A stretch of 64,000 nucleotides of DNA from Poriferisodalis sp965208925 (GTDB taxonomy: Bacteria; Actinomycetota; Acidimicrobiia; Acidimicrobiales; Poriferisodalaceae). Position 1 is the first letter of the stretch, and each line of letters begins with the position of its first letter. Of this stretch, positions 17,918 through 25,810 are shown one piece after another. The position numbers and the translations under genes were made by a program. The stretch is from NCBI RefSeq assembly GCF_965208925.1, contig NZ_OZ242364.1, forward strand, positions 124,001-188,000, given 5' to 3'. A model generated the notes under the pieces. The model searched no databases. It worked only from the letters and a program-made list of their open reading frames with translations, and was not told where the DNA came from.

Positions 17918-18769
17918 CTAGCCGGCGAGGGTGAGGCGGGCCACGAGGTCGGTGCCGAAACCCGTGAGGATCGCCAGGTAGAGCAACCCGGTGGCCGCCA
18001 TGACGGCCGCGTACTGGCGCTCGCGCAGCGCCGCCATGGCCACGGCGGCCAGCGCCACAGTGGTGACCGCGCACGCAGCCCAGAACCAGCCCAGCAGCCC
18101 GCCATAGCCGTCGTCGATGCTGCCGGTCAGCACGGCGATCATGCCGGTAGGCAGCAGCAGCAGTCCCACCTCGATGGGCCAGAGGCCGCCGAGATGGCGT
18201 ACCAGCTCCCGCAGCGGCTCCCGGCGCAGACCGGGCTGCACGAGGTACCAGTGGCCCAGCAGCATCGAATTGCTCACGACGCCCAGGAACGCAGTGCCGA
18301 CGACGACCCGCGCTAGGTGAAGCGTCGGCGCGATGTCGCCGCTCGAGCCGAGCCCTGCCGCCACTACCCCGACCATTCCGGCGAGCGGCGCTGCGAGGTC
18401 CCAGCGCGGGTCGAAGCCTTCGATCGTCCTCCTCGGGGCGGGGCCGGCCGGTGCCCCGCCGTCGCTGCCGGCATCCCCGACTCCTACGTCATGGCTCGCT
18501 GCGGCCTCATTGGGTACGGCCGAGCGCACGAGCGTCGCAACGGCGCACAGCGCCATCGCAATGCAGGCCACGTCGCGCACGGCGTTGGGCTGGAACACGA
18601 GTCCGGCGACTGCCCCGACAGCGGCGATCACCCCGTACAGCGAACGCAGCAGCCAGCCGTAGCCGAGCCCGACTTCGCGCCGCCGCGTGGTCACCCACAG
18701 GTACGCCAAGCCCCCTGCGGCCCACTGGCACAGCACCGTTGCCACATCCACCGGTGCGCCCTCAGCCAT
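17918..18769 (-). CDS. Polytopic membrane protein of unknown function
   Basis: A 283-residue protein with about eight hydrophobic segments. A hydrophilic loop (residues about 85-115, Ala/Gly/Pro rich) separates two halves. I do not recognise a family. Charged motifs include VTTRRREVGLGYGWLLRSLYG near the start and HWYLVQPGLRREPLRELVRH in the middle. It is convergent with the enoyl-CoA hydratase and sits downstream of no obvious partner; the LipB-LipA fusion is on the same strand only 31 bases away, upstream of it. It could be a transporter, a heme/copper-related integral protein or a sensor. Confidence 0.7.
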   Translation of the reverse strand: MAEGAPVDVATVLCQWAAGGLAYLWVTTRRREVGLGYGWLLRSLYGVIAAVGAVAGLVFQPNAVRDVACIAMALCAVATLVRSAVPNEAAASHDVGVGDAGSDGGAPAGPAPRRTIEGFDPRWDLAAPLAGMVGVVAAGLGSSGDIAPTLHLARVVVGTAFLGVVSNSMLLGHWYLVQPGLRREPLRELVRHLGGLWPIEVGLLLLPTGMIAVLTGSIDDGYGGLLGWFWAACAVTTVALAAVAMAALRERQYAAVMAATGLLYLAILTGFGTDLVARLTLAG

Positions 18770-18800
18770 AGCGGTGCTGCCTCTCGCTGACCGGGGCGCG

Positions 18801-20495
18801 CTACGCCGGCACGGGGCGAGCGCGGGCGCTGAGCTCTACAGCCGCGGCGGATTCGGCGGCGTGATAGCTCGAGCGAGTCAGCGGACTCGACTCGACATGG
18901 TCGAGGCCGAGCGCAGTGCCTACCGCCCGCCACCGCTCGAAGGCTGCGAGCGGCACCCAACGGGCCACTGGGATGTGGTGACTCGTTGGACGCAAGTATT
19001 GGCCGATGGTCACGATGCTCACACCGACGGCTGCCAGATCAGCCAGCGCGACATCAACCTCTGCGTCCTCTTCGCCCATGCCGACGATGATGCCTGACTT
19101 GGTGACGTGCCCCGCCGAAGCGCTGCGTGCCAGCAGGGCGAGGCTGCGGGCATAGCCTGCGGACGGGCGCACGGCCCGCTGCAGCCGAGCGACGGTCTCG
19201 ATGTTGTGGTTCAGGATGTCCGGACCCGCATCGAGGACGGTCTGCAGCGAGGAGGCATCGCCGCCGAAATCAGGCACCAGCACCTCGACGGTCGTGCCCG
19301 GCGACCGAGCTCGGATGGCAGCAATGGTCTCGGCGAACGCGGCGGCCCCGCCGTCGGGAAGATCGTCGCGGGCCACGGCGGTGACGACCGCATGATCCAG
19401 CTCCATCTCGGCCACTGCGTCGGCCACCCGGCAGGGCTCGCCAGGGTCGAGCGGTGCCGGCTGGCGAGTGTCGACGAGGCAGAAGCCGCATGCACGCGTG
19501 CACCGTTCGCCGTTGAGCATGAATGTGGCAGTGCCCGAACCCCAGCATTCGAAGATGTTCGGGCAACCCGCCTCTTCGCAGACCGTGACGAGGTCGTGCT
19601 GTCGCATGACGCGGCGCAGCCGGAGGTAGCCGTCGTTGAGGTCCACCGAGGCACGCAGCCACGACGGCTTTCGCTCTGCAAGCGGCAGCCCGCCGTCGAC
19701 GCCTGCCTGTGCCAGGCGGGCACGACTACGCGGCGGTGAGATCTCGACCGGTCCGGACGGTTGTCCCGGTCCCAGACCCCGGCTGAACGCGCTGAGATCG
19801 GCACCCATGTCTGGCGGCCGATGACGCCAGGCCACATCGGCTCGCTCGCAGCCCGCTTCGCACCATTGTTCGGCGGCACGCCGGGCCACCGCGTCGGCCA
19901 CCTCGCGCATGGTCGCTGCGCAGCCCTCGGCTTGCAGTGACGTCGGCCGGAAGTCGCGAATGCCGCAGGGGATGATCCGGTCGAACCACGCCAGGTCCGT
20001 GTCGACATTCAGCGCGAAGCCGTGCATCGTGCGGCCGCGGCTGAGGCGCACGCCGATGGCGGCGATCTTGCGAGGCGTGCCTTCCAGATCGAGCCATACC
20101 CCCGGGTAGCCGCGCAACCGGCCGCAGCCACCCATCCCCAGGTCGGCCAGCGCGTCGATGAGCACCTGTTCCAGGTCGCACACGTACGCCGCGGTCTCCG
20201 CAAGTCCCCCGCCGCGGCGACCGGGCAGCGTCAGGATCGGGTAGCCGACGAGCTGGCCGGGACCGTGGTACGTGAAGTCGCCGCCACGGTCGATGCGGAC
20301 GCAATCGGCGCCGACCGCGCCGGGATCGACGAGCAGGTTGGCCTCGTCTGCGCTCGGGCCCGCAGTGAAGACGTGGTGGTGTTCGAGCAGCAGCAGGTAG
20401 TTGCCCGCGCTGTGCGCCCACAGGCGCCGTTGCAGGTCGAGCGTTTCGCGGAAGCCGACCCTTCCGAGCCAGCGCACCTGCAGCACGGAGTGCAC
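18801..20495 (-). CDS. lipBA: LipB-LipA fusion: octanoyltransferase and lipoyl synthase in one chain
   Basis: One uninterrupted 564-residue frame encodes both steps of lipoate synthesis. Residues about 1-230 are LipB: RGGDFTYHGPGQLVGYPIL, the lysine in RKIAAIGVR and the acyl-thioester cysteine in RIIPCGI. A linker follows. From about residue 275 it is LipA, a radical-SAM enzyme, with the auxiliary-cluster cysteines in CEEAGCPNIFECW, the SAM-cluster CTRACGFC and the terminal RSSYHA motif. LipB normally moves octanoyl from ACP to the E2 lipoyl lysine, and LipA then inserts two sulfurs. The gene starts two bases after the stop of the E2 gene, in an operon with E2 and E3. Confidence 0.95.
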   Translation of the reverse strand: MHSVLQVRWLGRVGFRETLDLQRRLWAHSAGNYLLLLEHHHVFTAGPSADEANLLVDPGAVGADCVRIDRGGDFTYHGPGQLVGYPILTLPGRRGGGLAETAAYVCDLEQVLIDALADLGMGGCGRLRGYPGVWLDLEGTPRKIAAIGVRLSRGRTMHGFALNVDTDLAWFDRIIPCGIRDFRPTSLQAEGCAATMREVADAVARRAAEQWCEAGCERADVAWRHRPPDMGADLSAFSRGLGPGQPSGPVEISPPRSRARLAQAGVDGGLPLAERKPSWLRASVDLNDGYLRLRRVMRQHDLVTVCEEAGCPNIFECWGSGTATFMLNGERCTRACGFCLVDTRQPAPLDPGEPCRVADAVAEMELDHAVVTAVARDDLPDGGAAAFAETIAAIRARSPGTTVEVLVPDFGGDASSLQTVLDAGPDILNHNIETVARLQRAVRPSAGYARSLALLARSASAGHVTKSGIIVGMGEEDAEVDVALADLAAVGVSIVTIGQYLRPTSHHIPVARWVPLAAFERWRAVGTALGLDHVESSPLTRSSYHAAESAAAVELSARARPVPA

Positions 20496-20497
20496 AG

Positions 20498-21904
20498 TTA
20501 GAACTCCGCTCCCCAGTCATGCTGTTCGAGCATCTGGCGGATGTGCCCCAGGAAGCCTGCTGCATAGCTGCCGTCGAACGCACGGTGATCCCAGCCCATC
20601 GCCAGGTGGCCCACCGAGTGCACCACGATGCTCTCGTTGCCGAACCGGTCCGTGACCACGACCGGCCGCCGGGCGACGCCGTCGGTCGAGAGCACAGCAA
20701 CCTGGGGCTGGTTGATGATGGCTGCCGTGGTGTAGGTGCCGAAGGATCCGTTGTTGGAGATGGTGAACGTTCCGCCGCTGATGTCGTCGGGCGTCAGGCG
20801 CCGTTCCCGGGCACGCGCCGCCAGCTCGTTCATCGTGCGGGCAACGCCTCGCAGGCTGAACGAGTCGGCATCGCGCAGCACCGGCACGACCAGCCCGTCG
20901 TAGTCGAGGTCGACTGCCACGCCCACGTTGCGACGGCGCCAGATACGCAGGCCGCCCTCCTCCACCGAGGCGTTCAGCCGCGGCCAGTGAGACAGAGCAT
21001 CTGCGACGGCGACCACGATGAACGGCAGGTAGGTGAGGCTGAATCCCTCCGCAGCGCGCCACGCCTCGCGCTGAGCCCGGCGCACCTGCTCCACGTTCTC
21101 ATAGTCGACCTCGACCACGGTGAGTGCGTGCGGCGACGTGGCCATGGAGTTCACCATGTGCTCACCGGTCCGGCGGCGGATGTTGTTGAACGACTCGTAG
21201 CGCGAGTCGCCGTCGGTCCATTCAGCAGCGGCAGCGGCAGCGACCGGTGCCGGCACCGGCGGCGGGCTGGGGGCCGATGGACGTTCGCCGGCGGCCGGCC
21301 TCGCGGGCGCCGCAATGGGGGCCGCGGTCGCAGCCGCAGTGCGCTGACGCTCGTCGATGGCGTTGAGCACATCGGACCGGGTGATGCGACCGCCCACGCC
21401 CGTGCCCACTAGAGCCGCGGGGTCGAGGCCGTGCTCTCGTACCAAGCGTCGGACGACCGGCGAGAGCAAATGGCTCCCACTGTCGGGCGCTGGCCCGTTT
21501 GCTGCGCCGTTGGCCGGTGCAGCAGCCGCAGGCGCCGCGACCGAGGCCGCGGCAGGCACCGCAGCCGGTTCGGCCGGTGCCGGCGCGGCTGCAGAAGCGG
21601 CAACCGGTTCGGCCGGCGCGCCGCTGGGCAGGGGTACGGCTGCATCGGGCGGCGGCGCGACAGCGCCTTCGGCCAGCTCCACGATCGCCAGCACCGTCCC
21701 GACATCCACGGTCTCGCCCTCGGGGACGCGTATCTCGGTGATGACGCCTTCCATCGGCGACGGCACCTCGCTGTCGACCTTGTCGGTCGATACCTCGTAG
21801 AGCATCTCGCCCACCGAGATCGCATCGCCCGGGTTCTTGAACCAGCGGGTGATAGTGCCCTCGGTGACGGTCTCGCCGAGCTGGGGCAGCACCAGGTCAG
21901 CCAT
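20498..21904 (-). CDS. Dihydrolipoamide acyltransferase (E2) of a 2-oxoacid dehydrogenase complex
   Basis: A 468-residue E2 core. The N-terminal lipoyl domain (residues 1-75) carries the lipoylated lysine in STDKVDSEV. An Ala/Pro-rich flexible linker follows, then a peripheral subunit-binding domain near residue 160 (SPVVRRLVREHGLDPAALVGTG) and the catalytic acyltransferase domain ending in the histidine-containing HRAFDGSYAAGFL. It transfers an acyl group to CoA. The operon with lipBA and E3 plus the nearby AceE suggests pyruvate, though the sequence also resembles SucB/branched-chain E2s. Only one lipoyl domain is present. Confidence 0.92.
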   Translation of the reverse strand: MADLVLPQLGETVTEGTITRWFKNPGDAISVGEMLYEVSTDKVDSEVPSPMEGVITEIRVPEGETVDVGTVLAIVELAEGAVAPPPDAAVPLPSGAPAEPVAASAAAPAPAEPAAVPAAASVAAPAAAAPANGAANGPAPDSGSHLLSPVVRRLVREHGLDPAALVGTGVGGRITRSDVLNAIDERQRTAAATAAPIAAPARPAAGERPSAPSPPPVPAPVAAAAAAEWTDGDSRYESFNNIRRRTGEHMVNSMATSPHALTVVEVDYENVEQVRRAQREAWRAAEGFSLTYLPFIVVAVADALSHWPRLNASVEEGGLRIWRRRNVGVAVDLDYDGLVVPVLRDADSFSLRGVARTMNELAARARERRLTPDDISGGTFTISNNGSFGTYTTAAIINQPQVAVLSTDGVARRPVVVTDRFGNESIVVHSVGHLAMGWDHRAFDGSYAAGFLGHIRQMLEQHDWGAEF

Positions 21905-21943
21905 GCCGCTGCCTCAACCGGCACACGGCGGCTGGCGCCGGGC

Positions 21944-23407
21944 TCATCCGTGAAGTCCTCGTCCGGTGAGCGACAGCATCGTCTCGCCGAACAGCTCCGA
22001 CAGCGTGGGGTGGGGCTGCACCAGCGCCGCCACCTCGGAGACCGTGGCCTCCCAGTTCACCGCCAGGTAGCCCTGACCGAGCTGCTCGGTGACCCATGGT
22101 CCCATCATGTGCACGCCGAGCACTCGCCCGGCCGAGCCGTCGGCCTCGCGCTCGGCCACGATCTTGACGAGGCCCTCGGTGTCGTTGACGATCATCGCCC
22201 GCGAGTTGCCCGTGAAACGGTGCTTCGAGGTCACCACCTCGTAGCCCGCCTCGCGAGCCGCCGCCTCGGTGAGCCCCGCGAACGCCACCTCGGGATGGCA
22301 GTAGATGGCCCAGGGCACGTTCGCGTAGTCGACCGGCGCCGGATCCTCGCCGAGCATGTCTCTCGTGGCCACGATCGCCTCGGCGAACCCGACATGGGCG
22401 AGCTGGGGCGTGTTGATGAGATCGCCGATGGCATAGACGCCGGCCATGGTGGTGCGGCACAACTCGTCGGCCACGACGAAGCCCCGCTCGTCGAGCTTGA
22501 CCCCGGTGCCGTCGAGGCCGAGATGATCCGGGTACGGCCGGCGTCCCACCGACACCACTACGGCGTCGACCTCGACGGACGCGTCCACTATGTCGCCATT
22601 GCCAGACCGGGGAGCGATCTCGTACTGCACGGTCGTGCCGCCGCCATCCGGCGTGTGCCCGGTGACCCGGCAGCCCGTGAGCACCGTGATTCCCCGCTTG
22701 GAGAACGCCCGAGCAAGGGCCTTGGCAATGTCGGCGTCGACACCGGGGATGATCTGCGGCGCGTACTCGAGCACGGTGACCTCGGCGCCGAGGTCGGCGA
22801 GCATCGAAGCGAACTCGCAGCCGATGGCACCCCCGCCGATCACGGCGACTCGGCTCGGCACCTCGTCGAGTGCCAGCACCTCGTCGGAGGTCATCACCAA
22901 GGTGCTGTCGCGATCGAAGCCGGGCAGCGTGATCGGCACTGATCCCGCTGCGAGCAGGACGTGGTCGCCCTGCAGCGTCTGGGTGCCGGAATCGCCGGCA
23001 TCGACCTCGACGGAACGATCGGCACACAGCCGTCCCGTGCCCTCGTAGGTCGTGACCTTGCGGCGGCGCAGCAGCCCCTTCACCCCGGTCTCGAGGCCGT
23101 CGACGATGCGCTGCTTGCGGCCCTGCGAGACGGCGAAGTCCAGCTCGGGCGGCTCGACGTTGACGCCGAATTCGGCAGCCTCGCCGACGGTGCGCCAGAC
23201 AGCGGCGGTCTCGAGCAGTTCCTTGGCGGGAATGCAGCCTCGATGCAGGCACGTCCCGCCGAGCCGGTCGCGCTCCACGAGGGCGACGCTCATGCCTGCG
23301 GCGCCGGCATACAAGGCTGCCCCGTAGCCCGCGGGGCCCCCGCCGATCACCACAAGGTCGTACCGAACCGGACTGCCTGTCTCGCCGGTATTCGTGTCAT
23401 CTGCCAT
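21944..23407 (-). CDS. lpd: Dihydrolipoamide dehydrogenase (E3)
   Basis: A 487-residue FAD enzyme that reoxidises the E2 dihydrolipoyl group with NAD. It has the FAD motif GGGPAGYGAALYA, the full redox motif GGTCLHRGCIPAKELL, GGGAIGCEFA for NAD and AIGDLI for FAD. Near the C terminus is the catalytic HPTLSE. The ATG at 23407 is chosen because it leads straight into family sequence; the frame continues upstream for 230 more codons but that stretch is antisense to the selenoprotein gene. It is the first gene of the E3-E2-lipBA operon, with a 39-base gap to E2. Confidence 0.95.
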   Translation of the reverse strand: MADDTNTGETGSPVRYDLVVIGGGPAGYGAALYAGAAGMSVALVERDRLGGTCLHRGCIPAKELLETAAVWRTVGEAAEFGVNVEPPELDFAVSQGRKQRIVDGLETGVKGLLRRRKVTTYEGTGRLCADRSVEVDAGDSGTQTLQGDHVLLAAGSVPITLPGFDRDSTLVMTSDEVLALDEVPSRVAVIGGGAIGCEFASMLADLGAEVTVLEYAPQIIPGVDADIAKALARAFSKRGITVLTGCRVTGHTPDGGGTTVQYEIAPRSGNGDIVDASVEVDAVVVSVGRRPYPDHLGLDGTGVKLDERGFVVADELCRTTMAGVYAIGDLINTPQLAHVGFAEAIVATRDMLGEDPAPVDYANVPWAIYCHPEVAFAGLTEAAAREAGYEVVTSKHRFTGNSRAMIVNDTEGLVKIVAEREADGSAGRVLGVHMMGPWVTEQLGQGYLAVNWEATVSEVAALVQPHPTLSELFGETMLSLTGRGLHG

Positions 23408-23487
23408 CGCGCGACGAGGGTACGCCGCGTTCTCGACCGGTTCGCACCGGGGCCTCGCAGCATGCGCTGCGGCCGAGCCGGGCAGTG

Positions 23488-23577
23488 CTACAGCGCGATG
23501 AGCACCTGGACCGCGAACGCCATCAGGATGACCATCCCGGTGACGAGAGCCAAAGCAATCAGCGCCCGGGTGCTCAC
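23488..23577 (-). CDS. Possible small single-helix membrane protein (29 residues)
   Basis: A GTG-started frame of 29 residues with an almost entirely hydrophobic body (ALIALALVTGMVILMAFAV) preceded by a basic N terminus. It looks like a single membrane helix. It sits between the E3 gene and the divergent selenoprotein gene, about 80 bases upstream of E3 on the same strand. No good ribosome binding site is visible. Short hydrophobic frames arise by chance in GC-rich DNA, so the call is tentative. Confidence 0.35.
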   Translation of the reverse strand: MSTRALIALALVTGMVILMAFAVQVLIAL

Positions 23578-23633
23578 CGAGCCGAATGTAACCCGCGCTC
23601 TCCCATCCCAGGCCCAGGGATAGGCTCGGCAAG

Positions 23634-24248
23634 GTGACGCATTCGCGATCCCGGGCGGTCATCGTGCTGCTGGCCGGACTGGCAGGCATCGGCGTTCTGG
23701 CCGGCTGCGGGAGCGTCGAGGTCAGCGTGTCCCGCGACACCGCGGCCACGACATCTGCTGCCGAGGCGCCCGCGACCACTGCCGGCGGCACTGACACCGC
23801 TGCGGCTGCCGAGCCGGCTGCCACCGCCGCGGCCGCACAGGAGAACCGAGCCGAGATCCTGCTGCTGGAAGGTGCGCTGCTCGACGGGCAGCAATTCGAT
23901 CTGGCTGCGACAGCCGGGAACGACGTCCTCCTGTGGTTCTGGGCGCCTTGGTGACCGGCGTGCAATCGTGAAGCGCCTGCGGTCGCAGCGCTGAAGGCGG
24001 AGCACGGCGACAGCTTGGTCCTGGTGGGAGTGCCCGGCGGCGACTCCCAGGATTCGTACCGGCGCTTCGTGGCCAAGCACCAGCTGGGCGACGTCCCGCA
24101 GGTCGCCAACGAAGACGGCGAGCTGTGGGGTCAGCTCGGCGTGAGCTACCAGCCGAGGTGGGTGCTGGTGCGAGCCGACGGCAGCATCGAGCGCGGCGGC
24201 GGCACTCCCCCGCCCGACATCGTGCAAGACGCCCTCACGCCCGCCTGA
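23634..24248 (+). CDS. Candidate selenoprotein: thioredoxin-like (TlpA-type) lipoprotein with UxxC active site
   Basis: The frame from the GTG runs to 24248 (204 residues) with one in-frame TGA at 23952-23954, codon 107. Residues 1-25 are a lipoprotein signal with lipobox LAGC, followed by an Ala/Thr linker. The second half is thioredoxin-fold: the TGA falls in WFWAPW-TGA-PACNREAPAV, exactly where the first CxxC cysteine is expected, giving UPAC. Frame, helix and fold continue normally afterwards (LVLVGVPGG, YQPRWVLVRADG). A SECIS-like hairpin follows. Reading TGA as stop would leave a truncated lipoprotein with no active site. It is probably an extracytoplasmic thiol oxidoreductase. Sec machinery is not in the window. 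A point mutation or pseudogene is the alternative. Confidence 0.8.
23972..23992 (+). promoter_or_regulatory. Putative bacterial SECIS hairpin
   Basis: Starts 18 bases after the TGA. The lower stem AGCG/CGCT (23972-23975 with 23989-23992) and upper stem CTGC/GCAG (23977-23980 with 23985-23988) are separated by one bulged C (23976), with apical loop GGTC at 23981-23984. The E. coli fdhF element has the same four-pair upper stem, GGUC loop and one bulged base (a U). The loop is 26 bases from the TGA, further than in fdhF but within the range reported for bacterial elements. Confidence 0.7.
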
Positions 24249-24272
24249 GGCCGATCCCGCCCGAAGGACAAC

Positions 24273-24728
24273 ATGGCCAAGCCGACCCAGCGGAGCGTGA
24301 GTGTCGAGCGGCTCATCGCCGCTCCGGCGGAGAACATCTTCGCGGTGCTGACCGACCCCAGCCGTCACTGCGAAATCGACGGCTCGGGAACACTGGCTCG
24401 CCTGACCACGAGCAATGCGCCGCTGACACTGGGCAGCACCTTCTCCATGCGCATCAAGGTGGGCCTCTCCTACACCGTGAAGAATCGTGTCCTGGAGTTC
24501 GAGGAGAACCGCCTGATCACCTGGGCGCACTGGCAGGGACAACGATGGAGCTACCGGCTCGAGCCCCAACCCGACGGGGGCACGCTGGTACGCGAAACCT
24601 TCGACTGGTCCACGGCAAAGCTGCCGCGAAGCGTCGAGCTCATCGGGGCTCACCGCAAGAATGTGCCGAACATGCAAAAGACGCTCGAACGGCTGGCTGC
24701 GCTCGTCGAGACGCCCGACGACGACTAG
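24273..24728 (+). CDS. SRPBCC-fold protein (polyketide cyclase/START-like)
   Basis: A 151-residue protein with the START-like helix-grip pattern: VERLIAAPAENIFAVLTDPSRH at the start, LGSTFSMRI and GGTLVRETFDWS in the barrel, and a long C-terminal helix (NVPNMQKTLERLAALV). Members bind hydrophobic ligands in a cavity; some are enzymes or cyclases. No ligand can be assigned. It lies 24 bases after the selenoprotein gene on the same strand and may share its transcript. Its last codons overlap the convergent RNase HI-SLOG gene by four bases. Confidence 0.85.
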   Translation: MAKPTQRSVSVERLIAAPAENIFAVLTDPSRHCEIDGSGTLARLTTSNAPLTLGSTFSMRIKVGLSYTVKNRVLEFEENRLITWAHWQGQRWSYRLEPQPDGGTLVRETFDWSTAKLPRSVELIGAHRKNVPNMQKTLERLAALVETPDDD

Positions 24729-25789
24729 TCGCCCGGCTCGATCACCCAGACGTCGTCCAGCGCATCCTCCAGGCGCCGGTTCAGATCGCCCAACGTGCGG
24801 TCGTCGGCGCGGCGCACCAGCACGGCTTCGTCGCAGTTGTGCATGAACCAGGTGTCCCGCCGACGCATGGACTTGCCGAATGCCTCGGCATCAGTCGGCA
24901 CGCGGTTGGCAAGCACGAATTCCTGCGCTGCACGCTGGCGCAGCTCTGCGAACCGCTGGCGTGACGGCCCCGGCCACCGCCGCTCGAGGCCCTCGAACGC
25001 CAGCACTACGACATAGGGCACATCGGCCGCGAGTGCAGCCTCGGCACCCAGCGTCTCGGCGCCGAGGCCGAGGCCAGTCGCCACGACGAGATCGGGGTGC
25101 AGCTGGCGCTTGGCGGCAATGACGTCGCTCAGCTGCCGGAGCACCCTGCGCGAGACCGGGTTCTCGTTGTAACCGCCGAGCTCGGGCGGCCGGTGGCCCA
25201 GCACTGCCACCGCGTGACCGGTGATCTCCCGGTTCCCCGACGTCGGCTCGTCGGTGCTGACGGCACCCTTGAGGGGGCGCTGGGGTGCCGATCGCGGGTC
25301 GCTCAGCCGATCGAGCACGTCATCATCGAACCGATTGCCGCTCTGGCCGGCACCTGCTCCCGCAGCATGCACGGCCAGCGCGTCGGCTGCGGAGTTCAGC
25401 CGCTGGCCTGCATGACCCTTGACCCACTCGAACGTCACGTCGCCGCGCTCCAGCACAGCCTCGATGAACGGCTCCCATAAGTCGCGGTTGGCTACCGGCT
25501 TCTTCGCGGTGTTCAGCCAGTTGCGCCGGTGCCAGCCTTTCCACCATTCGTCGGTGAAGCACTTCACCACGTAGGTGGAGTCGCTGACGATCCGCAGTGG
25601 CCCATCCAGGTTCTCGACGGCGTGCGCCGCAGCCGCGACTTCCATCCGCTGGTTGGTGGTCTTGGGCTCGAAGCCGCACGCCCACGGTCCGCCGTCGACG
25701 ACATAGGCCCAGCCGCCGGGACCTGGATTGCCCAGGCACGATCCGTCGGTGAACACCTCTGTTGCTGGCGCGTTCGATTGCCGGCTCAT
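24725..25789 (-). CDS. RNase HI fused to a C-terminal SLOG-like domain
   Basis: A 354-residue fusion. The N-terminal 150 residues are RNase HI, with the four acidic residues in TDGSC, QRMEVA, SDSTYV and NSAADAL; it cleaves RNA in RNA-DNA hybrids. After a Gly/Asp linker, residues about 190-350 have a nucleotide/ligand-binding Rossmann-like region (AVLGHRPPELGGYN, VVATGLGLGAETLGAEAAL, VVLAFEGLERRWPG) resembling YpsA/SLOG domains. SLOG proteins often sense or process nucleotide-derived molecules. It is divergent from aceE with about 20 bases between starts. Whether both halves are active is unknown. Confidence 0.85.
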   Translation of the reverse strand: MSRQSNAPATEVFTDGSCLGNPGPGGWAYVVDGGPWACGFEPKTTNQRMEVAAAAHAVENLDGPLRIVSDSTYVVKCFTDEWWKGWHRRNWLNTAKKPVANRDLWEPFIEAVLERGDVTFEWVKGHAGQRLNSAADALAVHAAGAGAGQSGNRFDDDVLDRLSDPRSAPQRPLKGAVSTDEPTSGNREITGHAVAVLGHRPPELGGYNENPVSRRVLRQLSDVIAAKRQLHPDLVVATGLGLGAETLGAEAALAADVPYVVVLAFEGLERRWPGPSRQRFAELRQRAAQEFVLANRVPTDAEAFGKSMRRRDTWFMHNCDEAVLVRRADDRTLGDLNRRLEDALDDVWVIEPGD

Positions 25790-25810
25790 CCAGGTGCGAC
25801 ACTAGAACCC

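Noticed and set aside
21431..22942. 503-codon plus-strand frame opposite the E2/E3 genes
   Set aside because: Antisense to E2 and E3, with Arg/Gly/His-rich sequence of no recognisable fold.
23634..23954. Reading TGA as stop, giving a 106-residue lipoprotein
   Set aside because: The truncated product would lack the thioredoxin active site, and the frame after the TGA continues with clear fold-like sequence. The hairpin fits selenocysteine insertion better.
23408..24109. Upstream extension of the E3 frame to 721 codons
   Set aside because: It runs antisense through the selenoprotein gene and the family sequence starts at the later ATG.
25529..25810. Upstream extension of the aceE frame
   Set aside because: It overlaps the RNase HI gene on the other strand and is not similar to the AceE N terminus.
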